45,651 nt of DNA from Firmicutes bacterium UBA4795 (GTDB lineage: Bacteria; Bacillota; Desulfotomaculia; Desulfotomaculales; Nap2-2B): contig DHGP01000029.1 in assembly GCA_002402825.1 (NCBI GenBank), forward strand, positions 1 through 45,651. The letters are read 5' to 3'. The notes under the pieces are model-generated. The model saw nothing but the letters and a program-made list of their open reading frames with translations, searched no databases and was not told the DNA's origin. Position numbers and translations under genes: made by a program. Positions 39,954-45,651 of the stretch are shown here, piece by piece (the stretch's first letter is position 1; each line of letters opens with the position of its first letter).

Positions 39954-40814
39954 TTGTTGGTTTTCACACAGTCTAACGTTCCTGGATTAACACTGGCGCA
40001 AAGAATAGGGGACCCGGAGCGCCCCAATTACATAAGTCTTGATGAGGCGTATCAATGGATGATCGAGGCTGCGGAAGGCCTTTCTTACTTACATTCGTTA
40101 AATCCGTCAGTAAGTTACGGGGATATTAAACCGGATAATCTCATCATATCTTTCGATGGCGTAAAACTGATGGATTTTGGCCACAGTAGAACCATTGAAG
40201 AAAAGTTTGTTATCACTAACGGTATGGGGGCCTGGTTTTATAGCGCTCCGGAAGTTCTTGGTCAATCTGCCGATGAGCCAGGCAAAAGATATATTTCCAG
40301 CGATATATATGCTTTTGGAGTAGTATTTTATAGAGTACTAACCGGTCAATTTCCAAGAAAATCACTGAGTGAAATTATAGCAACGGTTCCATTTCCCAGG
40401 CCTTGCGATTTAAATTCTGCCATCCCTCCGGAACTAGATGAAATTATTATCAGATGTTTAGAAAAACGGCCGGAGGATCGCTTTATAAATGCAAGTGAAT
40501 TGGTAGCAGCCTTAAAAATAGCCAAATCAAAACAACGTAAAGCTCCATCAAAGGAACAACCAGGTAACGCCACGGTTTGCGCCAAAATTGGCTTTGCATA
40601 TTTACAGGATAGTAATCGGAGATTGGCTATTCAATATTTTAATGAAGCACTAATGTTTGATAAATATGAACCGACCGCCCTTTATTATATGGCTATAATA
40701 AAGTATTTAGATGGAAGAGTTGACAAAGCGATGCAGTACCTGGACAGTTTCCGGAAATTAGATGCTGACCTGGCAAAAGTCAAGCAATTGGAAAAACAAT
40801 TAGGGGTTAGATAA
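39954..40814 (+). pseudogene. Serine/threonine protein kinase lacking its N-lobe, with C-terminal TPR
   Basis: The 286-codon frame encodes a eukaryotic-type kinase from subdomain V onward. The catalytic loop is Y-G-D-I-K-P-D-N-L (in place of H-R-D), followed by M-D-F-G, S-A-P-E-V-L, S-D-I-Y-A-F-G-V-V-F-Y and the final R-P-E-D-R-F. The glycine-rich loop, the catalytic lysine and helix C are missing, so it cannot bind ATP normally. After residue 205 there are two TPR-like helices pairs. The first dozen residues (from a TTG) come from the IS-proximal DNA. The IS1182-type remnant ends close upstream, so the gene is a 5'-truncated casualty of insertion or deletion. Confidence 0.75.
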
Positions 40815-40897
40815 GTGAAATGGCATTTGACGTTTCGCTCTTTTTTCCTTTTCCACCCATCGGCCAGGGCATTCATCGGATAAACCACATCTTTAAA

Positions 40898-41443
40898 TTA
40901 ACCACCCGTTCCAAAAACCTTATTTACAATAAACACCGAGGCTACCAGGGTGGTAAAATCGGCCGCTAGGCCGGAAATAACCGCGTACCTGTACCTGGTA
41001 ATTCCTACCGACCCAAAGTACAAGGTAAGCACGTAAAAAGTGGTATCTGTACTGCCCTGCATGGTAGAAACCAGCCGTCCAAGGTAGCTATCCGGACCAT
41101 GGGTGGCAATAATATTAGTGGCCACACCCAAAGCTGCTCCTCCTGAAAGAGGTCGCATAATGGCATGAGGCAATACTTCAACGGGAAAATAAAAGTAATT
41201 AAAAAAAGGAGATAAATTATGTACCAACAATTCCATGGCTCCGGTGGCTCTAAAAATGTTAATGGCCATAAGCATAGCCACCAGGTACGGAATTGTTTTA
41301 ATAGCAGTGGTAAAGCCTTCTTGGGCTCCTTCAATAAAAACCTCAAAAACCTTTACTTTTTTTATTACGGCGGCAAAAAGAACAAATAAAATAGCCAGGG
41401 GAATAATCCAGCGTGAAACTTCAGTAATTATTGAGTAAAGCAT
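40898..41443 (-). CDS. spmB: Spore maturation protein SpmB
   Basis: This 181-residue integral membrane protein has four to five hydrophobic segments and is a nucleoside-recognition (Gate) domain protein. The SpmB-specific parts include T-I-P-Y-L-V-A-M-L-M-A-I-N (about 50-62), M-R-P-L-S-G-G-A-A (about 95-103) and M-Q-G-S-T-D-T-T-F-Y-V (about 127-137). In Bacillus and Clostridium SpmA and SpmB are needed for full spore core dehydration and heat resistance. It starts 35 bases after the spmA stop. Confidence 0.95.
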   Translation of the reverse strand: MLYSIITEVSRWIIPLAILFVLFAAVIKKVKVFEVFIEGAQEGFTTAIKTIPYLVAMLMAINIFRATGAMELLVHNLSPFFNYFYFPVEVLPHAIMRPLSGGAALGVATNIIATHGPDSYLGRLVSTMQGSTDTTFYVLTLYFGSVGITRYRYAVISGLAADFTTLVASVFIVNKVFGTGG

Positions 41444-41478
41444 AATAAAACCGCCTCTTGGATATGCTTAACCATAAG

Positions 41479-42066
41479 TTAACGGTTACGGTAAAAAAAA
41501 TATAAAAACCGGTCTACTGCTATAGCGACAATCATGCCACAAGTAGTGGCAAAAATGGTTGGGCCTACAATAGCCGTAGGGTCGGCCGAATTATGCATTA
41601 ATCTAATTCCAATAATTATGGTGGGAATCAGGGTGATACAAGAAGTGTTTAAAGCTAGAAAAGTACACATAGCGCTAGTAGCCGTCTTGAGATTGCCCTG
41701 GTTAAGTTTTTGCATTTCCTGCATAGCAATCATCCCCATGGGAGTGGCGGCATTTCCCAACCCAAGTATATTAGCGCAAAGGTTCATAACAATGGCCCCA
41801 AAAGCAGGATGATTTTGCGGAATCTCAGGAAACAAAAAGCGAAGCAAAGGGCGAGCCAACCGGGCCAGACACTGAACCAAACCTGCTGCTTCGGCGAGTT
41901 TCATTATCCCCAACCAAAAAGTTATAATGGCTATAAGGTTAAGAGAGGTTTTTACCGCGTTATTGGCTCCCTCTAAAGCAGCCAGGGTTACTACTTCAAT
42001 TTTTCCGGACGTTCCGGCCACAATTACACCCAATACAATTAAGACCAACCAGATAAAATTAACCAC
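41479..42066 (-). CDS. spmA: Spore maturation protein SpmA
   Basis: This 195-residue membrane protein has a Gate domain, with the SpmA signature W-L-G-I-M-K-L-A-E-A-A-G-L (about 51-63) and M-N-L-C-A-N-I-L-G-L-G-N-A-A-T-P-M-G (about 92-109). The start is GTG at 42066 with GGAGAAGGA upstream. The usual upstream neighbour dacB is not present; instead a flavoprotein gene lies 158 bases upstream on the same strand. Confidence 0.95.
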   Translation of the reverse strand: MVNFIWLVLIVLGVIVAGTSGKIEVVTLAALEGANNAVKTSLNLIAIITFWLGIMKLAEAAGLVQCLARLARPLLRFLFPEIPQNHPAFGAIVMNLCANILGLGNAATPMGMIAMQEMQKLNQGNLKTATSAMCTFLALNTSCITLIPTIIIGIRLMHNSADPTAIVGPTIFATTCGMIVAIAVDRFLYFFYRNR

Positions 42067-42224
42067 TTGCCTGTCCTTCTCCCTTATAGTCTTCCCCTTA
42101 TTTTTATGATGTAAGGAAAAAAATAGAACTTGCTTTTTTACAAGTTCAGCGGGTAAACAGATAAAGTATGATTTTTAGTTTCCCGGAAGAAATTATGGGT
42201 CTATTTTATTTCTTAGTGAGGTTG

Positions 42225-43517
42225 TTAAAGAATCTTACTCTTAAATATCCCTTTTAAACCGGTTTTTGCCACTCTGCGCTCGACATTTTTTACATCTGTG
42301 GTATATAAATTTAAATCCAGCATCCGCTCAAAATAAACCGAGCCTGAAAAGGTGTATTTTTTCTTCATTCCTTCCTGGGTCTTCATTTCTTGGTGCATAA
42401 AATAAATTAAGTCCCCGGCCGCTAATTCCGTGGATAAAACTAAAGGCTCTTTTCCTGCCAGGCGGCACACGGCATTATATCCCGCCAGAAAGCCGGTAAT
42501 TATTGCTTCCGTATGGCCTACCAACAAACCTGTTTTTTCGCCGGCGCAATACAAATTAGGTACTCCCTCAACCTTTAAGCTGCCATCACAGGGGGCAATG
42601 GCCATAAAACGAACAGAATTACCCTTTCCTCCTGAATAAGGGTCGGCGTAACGTGCTTCCTCAAACCCCTTTATTTTTCTTAATATTTCTAAAGGAAAAA
42701 ACGGAGTCATTAATTTGGCCTGCCCGGTATCCAGTAAAATTAAGTTTTTAGTATATTCTACCAGATTATACTGCTGGCAAGCTTTTGCTTTCGGTTGGGT
42801 ACTTTCCTTTTTTTGAATCTCATTTTGAATATCTTGAGGTAAAGGCGAAACAACAACCCCATTCTTTTCTAACTGCAAAACCAGCCAGCGAGCAAGTGAT
42901 TTCTTGTCTAATTTACAAGAACCACTCATGGCTTCAAAATAAGGAAACCCTTCTCCGGCCTTAATTTCTTTTATTCCTGCTTTATCAGTTAAGCTTACGC
43001 GGGGCCCAAAGGTAGGGCAACGTAAAATACACATTGCGCAACCCAGGCCTAATTGAGTACAGTTTCTAATTGGACCGGCTGTACCGGTAGCATCAATAAA
43101 AATTTCTCCCGCGAAGTTTTTTCCCTGGGCCGTATAAACTTCCGTAAGCTCATTCCCTTTCTTAAAAGCGCCAATCACCCGGTTTTGTAAGCGAAGGTCA
43201 ATGCCTTTCTCTATAAGCGCCTTTTTAATTACGGATTCTATTCTTGTTACATCGTACAAGGAGGCGTGATAATGACCTGGAAAATCTAACCATCGGTGTA
43301 GGGTAACACTTTCAATAAGGTTAAAAATGTCGCTACAGCCTAAAGCGCAAGCCTCCTCGGTAGCGGTGTAACGTCCATTGTTGCGCATAATTCCCCCCAC
43401 TAAACCAGTTCCCAAGAGCATATCCGTTTTTTCAATTAAAGTTACCTTTGCCCCAGCGGTAGCTGCGGCATAAGCTGCGGCACACCCTGCCCATCCTGCA
43501 CCAACAACTACAACCAT
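42225..43517 (-). CDS. FAD-dependent oxidoreductase of unknown substrate
   Basis: The protein has 430 residues. The N-terminus is a classic FAD Rossmann motif, V-V-V-G-A-G-W-A-G-C-A-A-A, ending V-T-L-I-E-K. The closing FAD motif reads V-P-N-L-Y-C-A-G-E-K-T-G-L-L-V-G-H-T-E-A, resembling the MnmG/TrmFO branch. A cysteine-rich segment, G-L-G-C-A-M-C-I-L-R-C-P (about 175-186), could bind a metal or act in thiol chemistry. It is shorter than MnmG (about 620) and similar in length to TrmFO (about 435), but it lacks clear tRNA-methylase motifs, so no substrate is assigned. The SD is AAAGGAGG. It is the first gene of a possible unit with spmA and spmB. Confidence 0.8.
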   Translation of the reverse strand: MVVVVGAGWAGCAAAYAAATAGAKVTLIEKTDMLLGTGLVGGIMRNNGRYTATEEACALGCSDIFNLIESVTLHRWLDFPGHYHASLYDVTRIESVIKKALIEKGIDLRLQNRVIGAFKKGNELTEVYTAQGKNFAGEIFIDATGTAGPIRNCTQLGLGCAMCILRCPTFGPRVSLTDKAGIKEIKAGEGFPYFEAMSGSCKLDKKSLARWLVLQLEKNGVVVSPLPQDIQNEIQKKESTQPKAKACQQYNLVEYTKNLILLDTGQAKLMTPFFPLEILRKIKGFEEARYADPYSGGKGNSVRFMAIAPCDGSLKVEGVPNLYCAGEKTGLLVGHTEAIITGFLAGYNAVCRLAGKEPLVLSTELAAGDLIYFMHQEMKTQEGMKKKYTFSGSVYFERMLDLNLYTTDVKNVERRVAKTGLKGIFKSKIL

Positions 43518-43709
43518 TAATCGGCCTCCTTTAAAACCGCCAGACCGCCGATCGTTCCTGAGGTTATATCCTCTACGCGGAAATACTTAAATCTTAACCC
43601 CAATATATTTTATTTATATTCGAGAGTACTGTTAATTTGTTAAAAAAGTTGTTAAAAATAAAAATTTTATCCAAATAATTAATAAGTAGAAAAGTTTCTA
43701 TTATTACCT

Positions 43710-43785
43710 TTAAGCAGTCAGTAGGGCAGGTTTCTAGACTGTTCAAGGCAGTTCAAGTTTCCAGTTTGTTCAAGGCAGTCAGTTA
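43710..43785. repeat. Degenerate short-repeat tract
   Basis: Imperfect short repeats of the type CAGTC/CAGTTC/GTTCAAGGCAGT, including two exact GTTCAAGGCAGT copies. They lie between the YtfJ gene and the flavoprotein gene. They resemble the other short-unit repeat tracts in this window in style, but no strict period holds. Confidence 0.5.
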
Positions 43786-43796
43786 AAATATTCAGG

Positions 43797-44210
43797 TCAT
43801 TTTTCTGGCTCAAGATTTCTTTTTTTGTTAAGAAAAGTATCAATTTGGAGCATTAACTGGGGAGCCAGGTCAATTAAACGGTCTACAATCGGGTTACCAT
43901 CTACCGGCAGCAGCCTGATTTGCCCGTGTCCGACCACTAAAAAACCAACGGGTTGGACAGAAACACCAGCCCCGCTTCCCCCTCCAAAAAAAGGCGTCTG
44001 AGCCTCATCACTGCTTTCATTTTTTCGTCTTGCTTCTGGTTCCAACTCTCCCCCTCCGGCCCCAAAACCACAGGTAACCCGGGAAACAGGAATAATTACT
44101 GTTCCGTCAGGTGTCTCTACCGGGTCCCCCACTACTGTGTTTACATCCACCATTCCCTTGATATTTTCCATGGCTGTTTTCATTAATCCTTCTATGGGGT
44201 GCTCAGGCAT
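43797..44210 (-). CDS. ytfJ: GerW family sporulation protein (YtfJ)
   Basis: The protein has 137 residues and matches the YtfJ/GerW family. It has H-P-I-E-G-L-M-K-T-A-M-E-N-I-K-G-M-V-D-V at the start, G-D-P-V-E-T-P-D-G-T-V-I-I-P-V-S-R-V-T-C-G-F-G-A-G-G-G-E (about 27-54), then a G-G-S-G-A-G-V-S-V-Q-P-V-G-F-L-V segment. In Bacillus the protein is made in the forespore and is needed for efficient L-alanine germination. The linker in the middle is acidic and variable. Its own SD is AGAAAGGATG. Confidence 0.93.
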   Translation of the reverse strand: MPEHPIEGLMKTAMENIKGMVDVNTVVGDPVETPDGTVIIPVSRVTCGFGAGGGELEPEARRKNESSDEAQTPFFGGGSGAGVSVQPVGFLVVGHGQIRLLPVDGNPIVDRLIDLAPQLMLQIDTFLNKKRNLEPEK

Positions 44211-44604
44211 AAAAACTTCATCCTTTCTTAAGTTTAATTTAGTTACTTTGGTAATAATTATTCAATTCATAATATGACCTGAAGGAAAATTAAATATACA
44301 AAGCAAAAAAACACGAGCTACTTTAATTTTAATTTAAAGGAAGGAAAACTGGGATAAACATGGAACTATTCAGCCCCCCTAACGAGTTGGACAGTTAGAC
44401 TTTGGATATATCTAACCCAGAAATTAACGTCGGTGAATCAGAATTGTGGTTAGAATAACTTTTACCGCTTGTTCAGTTTAAGAAAATAACTTTTGATCTT
44501 GTTGGTTTACATTAGATCGTGATTGAAGGCTATTAGGTGTTATTTATTGATAAATAAAAAACAGGGGGTTTTTCAACAGTCTTAAATTTAAATAATGAAA
44601 GTTT
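44211..44604. other. Intergenic region, no supported gene
   Basis: These 394 bases are AT-rich. They hold only a 12-codon frame after an AAGGAAGG sequence at about 44360 (not supported further) and TTTTTCAACAG at 44569-44579, the inverse of CTGTTGAAAAA at 38561. Read on the minus strand the latter part forms an AAAAAC/GTTTTT stem that might terminate the gene at 44605. Confidence 0.4.
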
Positions 44605-45486
44605 TTACAAATCAGATACAATTTGGGATAATATTAACCCGATTTCGTCGATTGCATCCTGGTCTTTGATTAAAAAATACCTGGGTTTTGACTCATTTTC
44701 CTTTTGAAATTGAAGAGCATCCGGGTACTTTGTGAAATTCACCACTTTATTCAACTGATAAGTAACATTTTTCTTTGCCCCCACGAAAACTACTCTTTTA
44801 TTGGTAATATAAAGCGTTCCGCTATCGGTAACTTCTTTAAAAGTATCTACTATGCGTTCTCCTTTAAAACCTCCCACCCGGTAATAAACTCCTTTGGCAA
44901 TTCTGAAGCTTACTCCCTTGCTCCCACCGACATACCTTGTCCGGCTTTTTTCTTCAATCAAATCAGTTGAGATTTCATAATGACACTGCTCGCCTTTCTT
45001 AAGCAAAATATCAGCAGCAAGCACAGGAAGATGCCCATCTTTAATAGCAGAGAGGCGTTTTAAGCGAGTAAGCTTTCCATAAGTATGACTAATCTCATCA
45101 TCAGCAAGGCTAAGTTGTTCCTTTAGTTCATTAAGTTCGTATTCCTCCTGTGGTGACAGGTAGCCATCTTCCCCAACCTGACCAAGTTTCTCCTCATACC
45201 TAGCAATATCGGCATTTCTGGTTAATCTGCGCAAATTTGTTAGCTTTCTTTGGGCTTCCCGAAGATCCTCAGCAGTTAAACCCAAGCTTTGCTGAAGCTC
45301 AACAAGTTCTTGTTCTTCCTGAAAATCAAGATACCGATCCAGGCCAAATTCGTTCAATCGGGATATAAACTGCTCAACCTTTTCCTTGTTAATGTTTTTG
45401 CAAGCAGGGCACAGTTTTCGATCAGACGGGAAAATCTTACTCCAAAATGAAAGTTCCTTCCCGCAATCAGCGCATTTTTGAGCCAT
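44605..45486 (-). CDS. Zinc-ribbon protein with internal helical repeats and a PH-like C-terminal domain
   Basis: The protein has 293 residues. C-A-D-C (5-8) and C-P-A-C (27-30) form an N-terminal zinc ribbon. Two homologous helical repeats follow: D-R-Y-L-D-F-Q-E-E-Q-E-L-V-E-L (about 51-65) and D-G-Y-L-S-P-Q-E-E-Y-E-L-N-E-L (about 108-122), each ending T-x-L-x-R-L and separated by 57 residues. The repeats resemble EF-hand-like helix pairs (D-x-Y-L-S-P-Q-E-E). The C-terminal 110 residues contain G-T-L-Y-I-T-N-K-R-V-V-F, the hallmark of bacterial PH/GRAM-like domains. Function is unknown; binding of a ligand or lipid is a fold-based guess. The SD is TTAGGAG. Confidence 0.75.
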   Translation of the reverse strand: MAQKCADCGKELSFWSKIFPSDRKLCPACKNINKEKVEQFISRLNEFGLDRYLDFQEEQELVELQQSLGLTAEDLREAQRKLTNLRRLTRNADIARYEEKLGQVGEDGYLSPQEEYELNELKEQLSLADDEISHTYGKLTRLKRLSAIKDGHLPVLAADILLKKGEQCHYEISTDLIEEKSRTRYVGGSKGVSFRIAKGVYYRVGGFKGERIVDTFKEVTDSGTLYITNKRVVFVGAKKNVTYQLNKVVNFTKYPDALQFQKENESKPRYFLIKDQDAIDEIGLILSQIVSDL

Positions 45487-45501
45487 GCTAACACTCCTAA
45501 A

Positions 45502-45651
45502 TTATTTTTTCTTGCCGATGATGTCAAATATTTCATTGAATATATCTCTTTCTTCTATTTGTTTCCAGGTCCAATATTGAATTTTAGAAAATTCAAAACC
45601 TTCTTTGCTTAACCATAGTCCTTCCTTTGATACTAGACAAAGACCTTTACC
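45502..45651 (-). CDS. 3' end of a neighbouring gene (partial)
   Basis: On the minus strand a frame enters from the window edge and ends at TAA (45504-45502), giving 49 residues including V-S-K-E-G-L-W-L-S-K-E-G-F-E-F and I-Q-Y-W-T-W-K-Q-I-E-E. The W-x-W-K-x-I spacing resembles the membrane-proximal strand of small PH-like proteins. It precedes the zinc-ribbon/PH-like gene by 15 bases, so the two are likely an operon. Too little is present to name it. Confidence 0.6.
   Translation of the reverse strand, partial: GKGLCLVSKEGLWLSKEGFEFSKIQYWTWKQIEERDIFNEIFDIIGKKK

Noticed and set aside
39018..39985. Inverted similarity TTTCACAC-GTCT-ACG at 39018-39040 and 39961-39980 as element ends
   Set aside because: The match is about 17 of 20 bases only and one copy lies inside the reading frame of the truncated minus-strand gene. 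The evidence is too weak to call terminal repeats.

Overview
The window looks like chromosome of an anaerobic, endospore-forming, moderately AT-rich member of the Clostridia, probably Peptococcaceae or a neighbouring group. The evidence is the set of sporulation genes (PrkA-YhbH-SpoVR, SpoIIP, SpmA/SpmB and GerW/YtfJ families), strong Shine-Dalgarno sites, a PyrR-type attenuator, a tRNA-Leu with encoded CCA, a GltD-ferredoxin-MvhD fusion, and a NifV-like/LeuCD/IDH cluster. The lineage is inferred from gene content only; no database search was possible.

Layout. 1-1000: small zinc-ribbon proteins, one too short to be obvious (820-996), behind a near-consensus promoter. 1053-2180: an L-2-hydroxyglutarate-oxidase-like flavoprotein. 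2217-7964: a probable prkA-yhbH-spoVR operon with a long structured leader, then a lone pyruvate-kinase C-terminal domain. 8052-12982: a defence island, with a type IIG-like restriction-methylase translationally coupled to a RadC N-terminal-domain-only protein, then a MntA/HepT toxin-antitoxin pair. 13397-16937: a fused flavin/iron-sulphur oxidoreductase carrying an in-frame heptamer repeat tract, convergently overlapping a SpoIIP gene, then a holin-like membrane protein. 17041-18641: a decayed IS4-family element with both terminal repeats still visible. 18698-24388: a LuxR-type HTH protein, a lipoprotein and three secreted proteins (one a papain-like protease), then an anti-sigma-like protein and an ECF sigma factor. 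24475-27173: cobalamin adenosyltransferase, radical SAM protein, tRNA-Leu and a NifU-like protein.

27347-34380 is a pyrimidine operon, pyrB-pyrC-carA-carB, under PyrR-type attenuation. Its pyrC has about 35 extra residues encoded by palindromic repeat DNA, and a small inverted-repeat element sits between pyrC and carA. 34468-38401 (minus) is a four-gene operon: NifV-like synthase, LeuC-type and LeuD-type aconitase subunits, and an isocitrate-type dehydrogenase. It most likely makes 2-oxoglutarate from acetyl-CoA and oxaloacetate through a Re-type citrate synthase. 38553-40814 is a wreck: an IS1182-type transposase remnant between two truncated genes, one a Ser/Thr kinase lacking its N-lobe. 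40898-44210 carries SpmB, SpmA, a flavoprotein and GerW/YtfJ. 44605 to the end holds a zinc-ribbon/PH-like protein and the 3' end of a neighbour.

Most unusual signals: repeat DNA domesticated inside two essential-looking enzyme genes (a 7-bp x 8 tract in the oxidoreductase and hairpin repeats in pyrC), the RadC-HhH/type IIG overlap, the citrate/isocitrate cluster with an atypical LeuD specificity loop, and the secreted-protein island with a duplicated 52-bp upstream element.
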